A stretch of DNA of 64,000 bases from Bog-257 sp963805985 (GCA_963805985.1 CAWDWG010000001.1:806001-870000); one strand, 5' to 3'; positions 8,920 through 18,550 are shown, counted from the stretch's first letter. Notes: generated by a model from the letters alone, not told the origin. Translations and numbers: made by a program.

Positions 8920-10347
8920 ATGTTTGGTTTACGCGGACGAACAGGCATGATGCTCTGCATGCTGGTTGCCGGTGGCACCGTGTGGGCGCAGAGCGCACCC
9001 CCGGCTCCCGATCATCCGTGGGATTCGACCGTGGTGAAGCAGCCGTTCAAGCTGCCTCCACAAGTGGGGCTGGCGGTCGCCATGGATCCTGCCAAGCTCT
9101 ATACCCTGCCGGAACTGATCGACATCGCCGAACATAACAATCCGGACACGCGAGTGGCGTGGGAGAATGCTAAGGCGCGAGCCGGCGATCTGGGCATTTC
9201 GAAAGCGACGCTGTATCCGACGATGGCGGCGGCTTTGCTCGCAGGCAGCGCGCGCGAGGGGGTATTCTTTGGGCCTTATTTTGTTCGCCAGACGGTGGAG
9301 GACTACACGCCCCTCTTCATTCTGGAATACTCCATCTTCGACCTGCAGCGCTCGCAGGAGATCGCGATCAGCCGGAACAATCTGCTGGCGGCCAATTTTC
9401 AATTTAACGACACTCATCGCCGCATCATCTTTCAGGTGATGAGCGCCTACTACCGGCTGCTGGACGATAAAGGATTGCAAGAGGCCGCGGAAGCCAATCT
9501 GACGAATGCGCGGACCGTGCGGCAGGCGGCAGAGGACAGGCTGGCCAATGGACTGGCAACTTTGCCGGACGTTTTGGAAGCGCGCAGCGCCGAAGCGCAG
9601 GCCGATTACGATCTGCAGGCTGCGGTCGGGAATACGGAGATTGCGCATGGCGACCTGGCAACCGCGCTCGGCGTCTCGCCCACGGTAGAGTTCAAGGTCG
9701 AGAGTATTCACGACCTCAAGATGCCGGACAATATCGTCGATACGGTTGAGAGTTCAATCGACAAAGCGCTGGCGCAGCGGCCCGATCTGATGCAGCGGGT
9801 GGCACAGCTGCGAGCGGCAACAGCGGAGGTCAGTTCAGCGAAGCGAGCTTACGCCCCCAAGTTGGGCTTCGACGGGAATGGCGGTGAGGTCCGCGCTTAC
9901 GGCGTGCAGAACAACCTGCCGGGCGTCTATTCGGGAACGCTGCAGACGTGGGATGTGGGTCTGACCCTGAGTTGGACATTGTTCGACGGCTTGGCGCGCG
10001 AGAACCGCCTGGCCAAGGCGCATGCCGATCAGAAACAAGCGCAAGCGTCTATCGACGCGGTTCGCGACCAGGTGGAGAACCAGGTGTGGGCTGCGTACTC
10101 GACTGCGCGCACGGCGCTTCGTCAGCAGAAGGCGGCCGCCGCGCTGCTGGAAGCTGCGACCGAGTCCTACAATGCGGCGCTGGAGTCGTATAACTACGGA
10201 TTGCGCAGCCAGATTGATGTGGTGTCGGCGCAAAAGACGCTGGCGGATGCGCGCAGCGAAGACGTAACCGCCCGCGCGAACCTGCTTACCGGCCTGGCGG
10301 CGCTGGCCTATCAGACCGGCGATCTACTGTATGGGAAGACTCCATGA
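8920..10347 (+). CDS. TolC-family outer membrane efflux protein
   Basis: A 475-residue outer membrane factor with signal peptide (MLCMLVAGGTVWAQ) and two similar helical hairpin halves, seen as LPELIDIAEHNNPDTRVAWENAKA in the first and LTLSWTLFDGLARENRLAKAHADQKQA in the second. Such proteins form the trimeric channel-tunnel of tripartite pumps. It begins an operon with a YtcA-like lipoprotein, a HlyD-like adaptor and a FUSC inner-membrane component, a complete efflux set. Confidence 0.92.
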   Translation: MFGLRGRTGMMLCMLVAGGTVWAQSAPPAPDHPWDSTVVKQPFKLPPQVGLAVAMDPAKLYTLPELIDIAEHNNPDTRVAWENAKARAGDLGISKATLYPTMAAALLAGSAREGVFFGPYFVRQTVEDYTPLFILEYSIFDLQRSQEIAISRNNLLAANFQFNDTHRRIIFQVMSAYYRLLDDKGLQEAAEANLTNARTVRQAAEDRLANGLATLPDVLEARSAEAQADYDLQAAVGNTEIAHGDLATALGVSPTVEFKVESIHDLKMPDNIVDTVESSIDKALAQRPDLMQRVAQLRAATAEVSSAKRAYAPKLGFDGNGGEVRAYGVQNNLPGVYSGTLQTWDVGLTLSWTLFDGLARENRLAKAHADQKQAQASIDAVRDQVENQVWAAYSTARTALRQQKAAAALLEAATESYNAALESYNYGLRSQIDVVSAQKTLADARSEDVTARANLLTGLAALAYQTGDLLYGKTP

Positions 10348-10841
10348 TGAAGGTAAAGGAGCAACGAGGTGCTAATCACACCTGTAAAAGAAATATCCAA
10401 ACACGGTGGAAGGGCACGGCTTTAGCCGTGCCTAACAGCGCACTATCGGACTTGGGCTTTAGCCCCGGTCCACCGCGGCTAAAGCCAGATTCCAGCGTTG
10501 CCGGATTTCTCCGGGCTAAAGCCCGGCGCTTCCACCGTCGAACGGGCATTTCTCGTCTGGGCATCAACCATCGCGGGTGGGAAAGTTTGCTGGCGCTGGC
10601 CGCATGTATTGCAGCGGTGTTGTTGAACACTGGTTGTTCGCGCGCGCCGTCGTTTAACATCCTGGGATCGTTTTTCCCGGCGTGGCTACTTTGCGGAATT
10701 GTCGGGATCGCGCTGGCCGTGATCACGCGATTGATCTTCTTGCGCACGAATTTTGAAAAGGAACTGTCTCCTCTAATTCTGGTGTATCCGTGCCTGGCTC
10801 TGTTTTACACGTTTACGACCTGGCTGCTGTTCTTCAGCTGA
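10344..10841 (+). CDS. YtcA-family small membrane lipoprotein with repeat-derived N-terminus
   Basis: The last ~85 residues match small YtcA-type lipoproteins of HlyD/FUSC operons: a short hydrophobic leader, the lipobox-like Cys in TGCSRAPSFNILGSFFPAWLLC, and two membrane segments ending YTFTTWLLFFS. The first ~80 residues are different: they are the translation of a dispersed palindromic repeat (10405-10536) and are unlikely to be functional. The family-length start would be TTG at 10587, preceded by a purine-rich GGGTGGGAAAG. The upstream ATG at 10344 overlaps the tolC-like gene's stop. The true start needs experiment; I keep the long frame because it is open. Confidence 0.7.
   Translation: MMKVKEQRGANHTCKRNIQTRWKGTALAVPNSALSDLGFSPGPPRLKPDSSVAGFLRAKARRFHRRTGISRLGINHRGWESLLALAACIAAVLLNTGCSRAPSFNILGSFFPAWLLCGIVGIALAVITRLIFLRTNFEKELSPLILVYPCLALFYTFTTWLLFFS
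10405..10536. repeat. Palindromic repeat, GGTGGAAG...CTTCCACC family
   Basis: The element begins GGTGGAAG and ends with its complement CTTCCACC. Inside are small hairpins of the type CACGGCTTTAGCCGTG and CCGGGCTAAAGCCCGG. It lies between the TolC and YtcA coding regions. The same terminal arms surround the transposase gene at 62757-63254. Confidence 0.85.
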
Positions 10842-10857
10842 ATTGGGAAAAAGTCCT

Positions 10858-12099
10858 ATGATGCCTCAAACCACCGCCGCCTCTCCTGATCAGCGCACGC
10901 GCCGGGGAATGATCGTCAGCTGGAGCATTGTCGCGGCCGCGCTGATCACCGGCCTGATCGTGATCGCCATAACCGACAGGTATCCGCGCACCGATGATGC
11001 CGAGGTCTTCGCCAATTTCATCGGCATCGCTCCGCAAGTGGAAGGACCGCTGGTGGCGCTGCCGGTGCAGGACAATGAGTTCGTGAAGCAGGGAGGCTTG
11101 CTGTTTGAGATCGATCCCCGACCCTACGAATATTCGCTCGAGAAAGCCAAGTCGGATCTGAGCACGCTGGAGGGCCAGATCGTCGATGAGAGCCGGACGA
11201 TCGCGTCGCAGCAGAGCGCCGCAGAGGCGGCGCAGGCCTACACGCTGAATGCGGCAGCCAGCGTGAACCACGCAGCGTCCGCGGTGAATGAAGCGCAGGC
11301 GAACGTCGAGAGCAGTAAAGCAGAACTGGAGCGATTGCAGGCGGAATACGAATACACCAACAACAACTACCATCGCATCCAGCCGCTGCTGGCTAAGCAG
11401 TTCGTCACGGTCGATCAGGTCGATCAGGCAAGAACCGCAGTGGTCGCGGGAAAGCAGGCGGTCGACCGGGCGCGCTCGCAGGTAGCCCAGGCTGAGGCGC
11501 AGTTGCTGTCGGCTAAAGCGCAATACGATCAAGCCAAGGCCACGCAGAGCCAGAGCCACTCGCAATTGGCACAGTCGCAGCACAGCGTGTTAACGCTGGA
11601 GCCCCTGATTGCGCAGCGCCCGGGCAAGGCCGCGATCATCCGCGACTCCGAATACAACCTGAATAATTGCAAGGTCTACGCTCCCTTCGACGCGCGTGTA
11701 ACCAACCTTACGATCTCGCAAGGGGCATACGCCCACGTCGGCCAGCAGATGTTCACGCTGATCGATACGCGGGTGTGGTGGGCGGTGGCGAACTTCCGCG
11801 AGACGCAGCTTCGGCATATTCACCCGGGAATGCATGCCGATGTTTATGTGCTGTCGCGTCCCAGCGTGCGGTACGACGGGATCGTCGACAGCGTGGGCTT
11901 CGGTGTTCAGCCGGACAACACTCTGGTCGGAACGTTCGGCGGAACGGGGCTGCCGGATGTGCAGCGCTCGTTGAATTGGGTGCATCTGGCGACGCGCTTC
12001 CCGGTTCGCGTACGCATTGTGGCTGCGGAGACGGAACCGTTTCGCCTGAGTGAATCGGCCGTGGTGGTCATGCGGCCGGATCGCTCCGGAGGCAAGTAG
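10858..12099 (+). CDS. HlyD/EmrA-type membrane fusion protein
   Basis: One N-terminal TM segment (SIVAAALITGLIVIAI) is followed by a biotinyl-lipoyl half (DDAEVFANFIGIAPQVEGPLVALPVQDNEFVKQG), a long Ala/Gln-rich coiled-coil hairpin (about residues 95-250), the second lipoyl half and a beta-barrel domain (DTRVWWAVANFRETQLRHI). It is the periplasmic adaptor connecting the FUSC component to the TolC channel. The ATG at 10858 is preferred to an in-frame TTG at 10843. The stop is 4 bases before the FUSC start. Confidence 0.9.
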   Translation: MMPQTTAASPDQRTRRGMIVSWSIVAAALITGLIVIAITDRYPRTDDAEVFANFIGIAPQVEGPLVALPVQDNEFVKQGGLLFEIDPRPYEYSLEKAKSDLSTLEGQIVDESRTIASQQSAAEAAQAYTLNAAASVNHAASAVNEAQANVESSKAELERLQAEYEYTNNNYHRIQPLLAKQFVTVDQVDQARTAVVAGKQAVDRARSQVAQAEAQLLSAKAQYDQAKATQSQSHSQLAQSQHSVLTLEPLIAQRPGKAAIIRDSEYNLNNCKVYAPFDARVTNLTISQGAYAHVGQQMFTLIDTRVWWAVANFRETQLRHIHPGMHADVYVLSRPSVRYDGIVDSVGFGVQPDNTLVGTFGGTGLPDVQRSLNWVHLATRFPVRVRIVAAETEPFRLSESAVVVMRPDRSGGK

Positions 12100-12103
12100 C
12101 GCC

Positions 12104-14326
12104 ATGTCGGCGATGGACCACGCGCTACCGGCGGCGACGACGCAATCGCGGACCTTGGACAGCGCGGGCGCATGGTTCTGGCAATTCCTGAAATCCGAAC
12201 TCGCGCCCTATCCGGGACGCGCCTGGGTCGTGGCTCGCATTACGATCGCCGCCACGCTGACCATGATCGCGGTCATGACGTTCAAATTCCCGTTCGGATT
12301 TCTGGGCGCGATCTTCACTTTCTTCCTGAGCCGCGAAAGCCCCAGCCTGACGTTGCGCTCGGGCATTCGAACCGCGGCAATGAACATCATCGGCATGGCA
12401 TACACCATTGTCGGGGTGGCGACGATGGTGGGCAGCCCCATCACTCATTTCATATGGATCATGACTTCGCTGTTTGTGGCGTTTTACCTGATCCGGGTTT
12501 TTCCTGATTACTTCAGCGCGGTCGCCTTTGGGTTTACCCTTGCGGGAAGCATACCGCTGTGGGACCAGGCCAATCTCACGATTGAGCAGCGCACCGAGAA
12601 TACGTTGTGGCTGGGCGGCGCGGTGATAATTGGTTGTGCGATCACAGTGGCGGTGGAATACATTTTCCGCCGCGTGCATCCCGTCACCGACATCACCCAA
12701 GGCATCGAGAACAGGCTGCAATCGGTGGAAGAGTTGTTGCGGCGGATTGCCTCCGGCGCGCCGTCCTTCAAGGTCAATGACGATATCGCGCGACTGTCGA
12801 ACGTAGGAACGTCACGGCTGCGCCGAAGCCTGCTGCATTCGGGACTACCCGATCAGTTTGTCGGACCCATGAACATAGGCGTAGCTCTGGTGGGGCAACT
12901 GATCGACATGGCCACCAGTTTGCAGATTGCGCGCTCGCATCAGTTTTCCGTAGCCGCGCCGGAAGATCGCGAGCGCTGCCGTGTGCTGGCGGATCAGATC
13001 GCCGCGCTGCGACGTGATGTGAAAGAGCGCCAGCTGCCGCAAGCCCTTCCCATCCCGACGGAAACGCAGCCGTCGGGTCTGCCTTTTCTTCCCGAGATGG
13101 AAAGAGAAGTGGCGCTGATATCGCATACGTTTTCCGGCAACGTGAGCATGCAGCAGCTGCTGCTTCCGCCGGTGGCTCCTGAGACGCGGCAACGGCTGTT
13201 CGTGCCCGATGCCTTCAGCAATCCCGAGTATCTGAAGTTCGCTATCCGTGGAACGCTGGCCACATTGCTGGCATATGTGATCTATCAGTCCGTTGCCTGG
13301 CCCGGGCTGAGCACAGCGATTGCGACCTGCCTGATTACGGCGCTGACGACCATCGGATCGTCGCGGCAGAAGCAATTTCTGCGCCTGGGAGGCGTGCTGC
13401 TGGGCGGCGTCATCTTCGGCATTGGCGCGCAGTGCTTTCTGCTTACCGAATTTGAGTCGATTACAGGATTCACCATCCTGTTCGCCGTGGTGACGGCAAT
13501 CTGTGCGTGGATTGGCAGCGCGTCGTCCAGGCTTTCGTACCTGGGAGTGCAGGCGGCGCTGGCCTTCTACCTGATCAACCTGCAGGAATTCACCATCCAG
13601 TCTTCGCTGGCCGTAGCGCGCGACCGCATGGTGGGAGTGCTGCTGGGGGTGATGTGTATGTGGCTGGTCTTCGATCATCTTTGGGTGAGGAATGCATTGC
13701 AGGAGATGCAGGACTCGTTTGCACGCAGCCTGCGGTTGCTGGCAGAGATGATTGAACTGGCCGCCGGCAAAGACGAGTCCATTGCGATTGCCAACCGAGC
13801 TGTGCAGCTGCGCGACCAGATCAACGAGGCGTTCAACACGGTGAAGGCGCAGGCCGATGCCGTGGTCTTTGAGTTCGGCCCGTCACGCCGGCGCAAGCTG
13901 AGGATCCGTGACGACTTCCGGCGCTGGCAGCCGATCCTGGGCACGCTGATGCAGGCGCAGATTACCGGCTTGCAATATCTTTTCGAAAAGCGATATCCGG
14001 AGCTCACGCCGGAAATCGCGGCGGCGCTGGGCGCCTTTGAAGAAGATATGGCGACCACTGCGCGGGCCATGTCGGATGAGGTCAGCGGCAAGATCTCCAG
14101 TACCGCGCCTGACGTGCAGGACTCTGCCAACCGGCTGCGGCAGGAGATTCAGAAGCATTACGCTGCGGTCGGCCAGGCGGTTCCTCCGGCGCTGGTCGAC
14201 CTGATTACCATCTCGCAAAACCTCTCATCGATCGCAGCGCCGCTGTATGACGATATTCATGCGACGTTTAGTGATCCTGACCTGGCGGTGGCGCACCATC
14301 CGCAGATGAGGCCGGCGGAGGCGTGA
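12104..14326 (+). CDS. FUSC family inner-membrane transporter
   Basis: A 740-residue protein with two halves, each with a cluster of membrane helices (about residues 40-190 and 380-525) followed by a soluble helical domain, as in AaeB/FUSC proteins that export aromatic acids or related compounds. Segment IRGTLATLLAYVIYQSVAWPG begins the second half. The start ATG 12104 follows GGAGG by 11 bases and the preceding stop by 4 bases. It completes the tripartite efflux operon; the substrate is unknown. Confidence 0.88.
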   Translation: MSAMDHALPAATTQSRTLDSAGAWFWQFLKSELAPYPGRAWVVARITIAATLTMIAVMTFKFPFGFLGAIFTFFLSRESPSLTLRSGIRTAAMNIIGMAYTIVGVATMVGSPITHFIWIMTSLFVAFYLIRVFPDYFSAVAFGFTLAGSIPLWDQANLTIEQRTENTLWLGGAVIIGCAITVAVEYIFRRVHPVTDITQGIENRLQSVEELLRRIASGAPSFKVNDDIARLSNVGTSRLRRSLLHSGLPDQFVGPMNIGVALVGQLIDMATSLQIARSHQFSVAAPEDRERCRVLADQIAALRRDVKERQLPQALPIPTETQPSGLPFLPEMEREVALISHTFSGNVSMQQLLLPPVAPETRQRLFVPDAFSNPEYLKFAIRGTLATLLAYVIYQSVAWPGLSTAIATCLITALTTIGSSRQKQFLRLGGVLLGGVIFGIGAQCFLLTEFESITGFTILFAVVTAICAWIGSASSRLSYLGVQAALAFYLINLQEFTIQSSLAVARDRMVGVLLGVMCMWLVFDHLWVRNALQEMQDSFARSLRLLAEMIELAAGKDESIAIANRAVQLRDQINEAFNTVKAQADAVVFEFGPSRRRKLRIRDDFRRWQPILGTLMQAQITGLQYLFEKRYPELTPEIAAALGAFEEDMATTARAMSDEVSGKISSTAPDVQDSANRLRQEIQKHYAAVGQAVPPALVDLITISQNLSSIAAPLYDDIHATFSDPDLAVAHHPQMRPAEA

Positions 14327-14345
14327 CTGAGCTGAGGCGAGCAAC

Positions 14346-14502
14346 GGGTGGAGCACGCCTTTCAGGCGTGCATTGGACACCGGTAATTTTGGACCGCGCT
14401 TTAGCGCCTGAGGTAAGGGCTTCTGTTACCTCAGCGGCTAAAGCCCGGGTTGGGCGCGAACCAATATGCAGCGCCTGACGCGGCGCTGAAGCGCCGCTCT
14501 AC
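14346..14502. repeat. Palindromic repeat, GGTGGA...TCTACC variant
   Basis: This variant opens GGTGGAGCACGCC and closes GCCGCTCTACC, with internal hairpins CACGCCTTTCAGGCGTG, CGCTTTAGCG and GCGGCTAAAGCC. It occupies the intergenic region after the FUSC gene. Confidence 0.7.
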
Positions 14503-14519
14503 CGAGCCTTCCTACTCGG

Positions 14520-14612
14520 GACGAACCGCAGATCCCTCGGTCGGACTAAAGTCCTCGGTCGGGATGACAGATCATCAAGGGAGCTGCGGACGCTGGCCTG
14601 AAGGCCGGCTCT
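14520..14612. repeat. Dispersed palindromic repeat, 'CCTCGGTCGG' family, second copy
   Basis: This copy carries CAGATCCCTCGGTCGGAC, TCCTCGGTCGGGATGACAG and GCTGGCCTGAAGGCC in the same order as the copies at 2137 and 23124. Confidence 0.75.
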
Positions 14613-14655
14613 ACCCTTACATGAGATGTGAAATTGATCGGCTGATCACCGAAGA

Positions 14656-15477
14656 TCAGTACACCGCAATTCCGGCGTAGCCCACTACCGTGTCGCGGTC
14701 GTTGGAGACGTCGCCGGAGGTGGCGTAGCGAACCAGCTCTGCCTGGGTTGCGCCGAGCTTTTTCGCTGCGGTCAGCATTACGACCGCCGGCCCATATCCG
14801 CACATGCTGATGTTGCCATCGCGCACAGCGTCGTAAAGTCCGCGAGGATCGAGCGCCAGCATCGGATCGATGGCGCGGCGGTCTTTCACGCGGGTGACGC
14901 TGTCGCTCTCGTAATGGTTCATGTCGCTGGAGGCGATCACGAGAAAGCGGCTGCCGTGCTTCGCCAGCGTATTTCCGATTGCGACGCCGAGAGCGGCCAG
15001 CACATCGTAATTACTGGTGCCGACGGTGATGGGAACAAATCGAAATCCCGGTGCGAGGACTTGCAGAAACGGGAGCTGGACTTCCAGCGCGTGTTCGGCG
15101 CGGTGAGCTTCGTCGTCCTCCGCGAGGAGCGGCATTTGCTGCTTGAGTTCTGCCGCAAGCTCCTCATCGATGTCCGCATCGCCGAGCGGGGTGTGCCAGG
15201 CTCCTTCGCTCATGATGGCGAGCGGCTCGCCCATGCCGGTGTGATTGGGACACAGAATGACGTATCGCTCGGGCAATTCAAGTCGGCGATAGACTGCGCC
15301 GGCTACGTGTCCCGAGTACATGTATCCCGCGTGAGGAACGACGCAGCCTAACGCGGAGATTTTCGTTTCAGCAGTGTTCGCTGGTGCGGCGGTATAGGAC
15401 TCAACTTCGGCGCGAAGGCGCTGCGGACTGGCCGGGTAGAAGCGGCCGGCGACGGCGGGTTGTCGAATGGCAGACAT
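14656..15477 (-). CDS. amrB: AmmeMemoRadiSam system protein B (MEMO1 family)
   Basis: The 273-residue protein has the whole MEMO fold pattern: RQPAVAGRFYPA at the N-terminus, VVPHAGYMYSGHVAG, CPNHTG, EHALEVQLPFLQ and the SSDMNHYES segment. Conserved His and Asp residues match the metal-like site of the family. In bacteria amrB is usually found with an AMMECR1-domain gene and a radical SAM gene; neither is visible here. The function of the trio is not established. Confidence 0.92.
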   Translation of the reverse strand: MSAIRQPAVAGRFYPASPQRLRAEVESYTAAPANTAETKISALGCVVPHAGYMYSGHVAGAVYRRLELPERYVILCPNHTGMGEPLAIMSEGAWHTPLGDADIDEELAAELKQQMPLLAEDDEAHRAEHALEVQLPFLQVLAPGFRFVPITVGTSNYDVLAALGVAIGNTLAKHGSRFLVIASSDMNHYESDSVTRVKDRRAIDPMLALDPRGLYDAVRDGNISMCGYGPAVVMLTAAKKLGATQAELVRYATSGDVSNDRDTVVGYAGIAVY

Positions 15478-15524
15478 CGAAAGATTTCTTCACGCCGGAG
15501 GCACGGAGTTTTTCCGCAGATGTT

Positions 15525-15625
15525 TAGCCGGCGACAGCTGTGCCGCCGGCTGAAGCCGGCTCAGATTTCTAAACGCAGCTTACCCAGGACTTACGTCCTG
15601 GGCTACGATTGTGGCGCCCTGCGGG
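15525..15625. repeat. Two adjacent short palindromic repeats
   Basis: GCCGGCGACAGC with GCCGCCGGCTGAAGCCGGC (15525-15561) is followed by ACCCAGGACTTACGTCCTGG and GGCTACGATTGTGGCGC (15582-15617). The latter tail is the same as the right arm of the element beside the 33.5 kb transposase. Confidence 0.6.
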
Positions 15626-15707
15626 CTCTCCGATGCCGAGCGCTTCCACTGCGGCGCCCTGCGGACACTCCGATGCGCCGCACCACCCGGCCGATTCGAG
15701 ATCAATG

Positions 15708-16574
15708 TTACGCCTCGCGCAGGGCGCGAAATACGGCTGCGGTTTTCTCCAGCGACAAGGCCTCGGCGCGCACGTCGGGACGCACTCCGGCGCTCTTGAA
15801 TGCGGCGCGAATTGCCGCAGCGTCATACTGAACCCGCAGATTGTTGGCCAGGGTCTTGCGCTTTTGCGCGAAGGCAAGTTTTAGGAACGCGATGAACGGT
15901 TCGTCCTCAACCTGCAATTCTTGCAGGCGCGGCTCCATGGTCAGGCGGATGACGGTGGAGTGCACTTGCGGCGGCGGCGAGAAAGCTTCCGGAGGCAAGG
16001 TGAACAGTTTCTCCACACGCGCAAACAGCTGAGCGGTAGCCGAGAGCAATCCGTATTCGCGGGTGCCGGATTTGGCGGCGATGCGGTCGGCGACTTCGCG
16101 CTGCACCATGATCACGGCGCGCTCGATATGGGGATGCAGTTCCAGAATGCGCAGCACAATGTCGGAGGTGATGTAGTACGGCAGGTTGCCGACGACGTCA
16201 ACCGTCTCCGGTTGGGTGGGGCGAAGATCGTGCAGCGGACCAGGCCGGCGGCCGACCATGGATGTGAAGCCGGCGGTGACGAAATCGGATTCGAGAACTT
16301 CAACATTGCCTCGGGTGGCGTAGCGCATGCGAAGCTGCGCGGCCAGGACGCGATCGAGTTCGATACCGATCACGCGCCTCGCACGCCGGGCCAGCACATC
16401 GGTGAGCACGCCATGTCCGGGGCCGATCTCGATTACGGTGCGATTCGACACGTCGCCGAGCGCTTCGACAATCCGCGGCGCTGCTCCCGCATCGATAAGG
16501 AAGTTCTGCCCAAGCCTGGGCTTGCGTTTGGGAGCGCGATTGGTGCTTGGCTTTCTCGCCGTTTCCCTAGGCAC
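15708..16574 (-). CDS. rsmA: 16S rRNA dimethyladenosine transferase RsmA (KsgA)
   Basis: The enzyme dimethylates two adjacent adenines near the 3' end of 16S rRNA using SAM. Signatures are KPRLGQNFLID at the N-terminus, the SAM-binding EIGPGHGVLTD, the acidic GIELDR, and the catalytic NLPYY. The C-terminal helical domain (FAQKRKTLANNL) is complete. Translation starts at GTG 16574, preceded by GAGGG at short spacing. Length of 288 residues is normal. Confidence 0.95.
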   Translation of the reverse strand: MPRETARKPSTNRAPKRKPRLGQNFLIDAGAAPRIVEALGDVSNRTVIEIGPGHGVLTDVLARRARRVIGIELDRVLAAQLRMRYATRGNVEVLESDFVTAGFTSMVGRRPGPLHDLRPTQPETVDVVGNLPYYITSDIVLRILELHPHIERAVIMVQREVADRIAAKSGTREYGLLSATAQLFARVEKLFTLPPEAFSPPPQVHSTVIRLTMEPRLQELQVEDEPFIAFLKLAFAQKRKTLANNLRVQYDAAAIRAAFKSAGVRPDVRAEALSLEKTAAVFRALREA

Positions 16575-16692
16575 GTTGACCCTCTTTCAGGAGGACGGTT
16601 AGACTCAGATGTTTCAGCATTCGCGTTCTTCTTTCTCAGCAGTTCTCAGTTCAACGCGCCTTAGAGCTGCATAGGAATCGTGGGTCGGAGAT

Positions 16693-16822
16693 GGTGGAAG
16701 GGCATGGCTTGAGCCGTGCCGCAAACGGCAATCGAGCAGGGCTTCAGCCCAGGTCAGCGCGGCTAAAGCCGATTATTATAAGGATGCTCTCTTTCGCCGG
16801 ACTAAAGTCTGGCGCTTCCACC
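16693..16822. repeat. Palindromic repeat, GGTGGAAG...CTTCCACC family
   Basis: The element begins GGTGGAAGGGC and ends GCGCTTCCACC, with internal CGGCTAAAGCC modules. It fills the region between divergent rsmA and glgA, where no other gene is visible. Confidence 0.85.
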
Positions 16823-16898
16823 TTATCGCAAGACACGTTCCGCAGCTATTAACGCTAGCTATCAACCCCGCGGGAACAGCACCGCGCTGGGAGGTTCG

Positions 16899-18362
16899 AT
16901 GCACATCGCGTTCGCGGCATCCGAGGGCGTGCCGTTTTCCAAGACCGGCGGCCTGGCGGATGTGATCGGAGCACTGCCGCCCGCGCTCGTCCACCAGGGT
17001 CACAAGGCCACGGTTTTTCTTCCGCGTTATCGGCAAACCAAGCTGGACAATCCGCGCACGGTGATTTCCAGCATCACTGTTCCGTTCGACGACCGCTATC
17101 GCTTCTGCTCCGTGCTGGACGGCGGCGTGCACTCCGGAGTGCAATTCTATTTCATCGACTACCCGCCGTTCTTCGATCGCGATGGGCTTTACGGCACGGC
17201 GCTGGGCGACTATCACGATAATGCCGAGCGCTTCGCGCTGTTTTCGCGCGCCGTGCTGGAGGCGACGAAGATACTCGGCGCGCCTGACGTACTGCATTGC
17301 CATGACTGGCAGACGGCGCTGGTTCCCATCCTGCTCAAGACACTGTACGACGAAGATCCGGCGTTCGCGAACGTGCCCTGCATCTTCACGATTCACAATC
17401 TGGGATATCAGGGACTGTTTCCGCCGGAGATCCTGCCGCTGCTAATGCTGCCCTGGGACCTATTCACCATGTCAAAGCTGGAATTTTACGGCAAGGTGAA
17501 CTTCCTGAAGGGCGCAATCTCGATGGCCGACTTTATTACTACGGTCAGCCGCAAGTACAGCCAGGAGATTCAGACGGCGGAATACGGCTTTGGACTCGAA
17601 GGCGTGTTGCGCGCGCGTGGCAACACGATCGCGGGAATTCTCAACGCGGTCGATTATGTTTCGTGGAATCCGGAGAGCGATCCGCACATCGCAGCGCGCT
17701 ATTCGGCAGCGGATCTAAGCGGCAAGGCGAAGTGCAAGGCTGATCTGCTGAAGGAAGTTGGACTGGCGCAGGATACGCAATTGCCGGTGGTCGGTATTGT
17801 GTCGCGTTTCGTTCCGCAAAAAGGCTTTGACTTGATCCAGCAGGTCGCGGATCGAATGGCGTTGGAGGAGTTGATCCTGGTGGTGCTCGGCAGCGGTCAA
17901 AAAGAATACGAAGACATGTTTCGCCGGCTGAGCAAACAGTTTCCGCAAAAAGTTGGGGTGAGAGTCGCATACGACGACCCGCTGGCGCACAAGATTGAGG
18001 CAGGGAGCGATATTTACTTGATGCCTTCGCACTATGAGCCGAGCGGCCTGAACCAGATGTACAGCTTGAAATACGGCACGGTGCCGGTGGTGCGGGCGAC
18101 GGGCGGGCTCGACGACACGGTGGAGCAATTCGATGCGCGAACGATGAAGGGAACCGGATTCAAGTTCCGCGAGTACAGCGGCGAGACGATGCTGGAGACG
18201 TTGCGCGCGGCCGCGGCGTTGTATCGGAGCGACAAGAATGCCTGGCAGACCTTGATGCGCAACGGCATGGCGCAGGATTACTCGTGGACGAACTCGGCGC
18301 GAGAGTATGTGCGAGTGTATGAGCGGGCGCGGCAGATCAAAATGCAGGCGGCGGGGGGATAA
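16899..18362 (+). CDS. glgA: Glycogen synthase (ADP-glucose:starch glucosyltransferase)
   Basis: A GT5-family, GT-B fold enzyme of 487 residues that extends alpha-1,4-glucan from ADP-glucose. The ADP-glucose-binding KTGGLAD occurs at residue 15, HCHDWQTAL and FTIHNLGYQG lie in the N-terminal half, and GIVSRFVPQKGFDL plus MPSHYEPSGLNQMYSLKYG form the C-terminal nucleotide-binding half. The ATG at 16899 follows GGGAGG by five bases. No other glycogen genes are adjacent. Confidence 0.95.
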   Translation: MHIAFAASEGVPFSKTGGLADVIGALPPALVHQGHKATVFLPRYRQTKLDNPRTVISSITVPFDDRYRFCSVLDGGVHSGVQFYFIDYPPFFDRDGLYGTALGDYHDNAERFALFSRAVLEATKILGAPDVLHCHDWQTALVPILLKTLYDEDPAFANVPCIFTIHNLGYQGLFPPEILPLLMLPWDLFTMSKLEFYGKVNFLKGAISMADFITTVSRKYSQEIQTAEYGFGLEGVLRARGNTIAGILNAVDYVSWNPESDPHIAARYSAADLSGKAKCKADLLKEVGLAQDTQLPVVGIVSRFVPQKGFDLIQQVADRMALEELILVVLGSGQKEYEDMFRRLSKQFPQKVGVRVAYDDPLAHKIEAGSDIYLMPSHYEPSGLNQMYSLKYGTVPVVRATGGLDDTVEQFDARTMKGTGFKFREYSGETMLETLRAAAALYRSDKNAWQTLMRNGMAQDYSWTNSAREYVRVYERARQIKMQAAGG

Positions 18363-18364
18363 AA

Positions 18365-18424
18365 GCAGTTTCAAGTTTCGAGTTTCAAGTTTCAAAAGCA
18401 GTTTCCAGGTTTCAAGTTTCAAGT
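18365..18424. repeat. GTTTCAA heptamer array
   Basis: Five or more GTTTCAA or near-copies occur in 60 bp right after glgA. Similar arrays are at 23719-23770 and 24711-24721. Confidence 0.7.
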
Positions 18425-18550
18425 GGTCATTGACCAGCCGCGCAGCGGCGGAATGAAGTTAGCCCGGGGCGTGAGCCCCGGGTGGCAGTTGGGAAGAAGT
18501 TGAAGCCGCGGCAGCGGCGACACGCGCAGCGCCGTCTCTTAAGGCATCGC

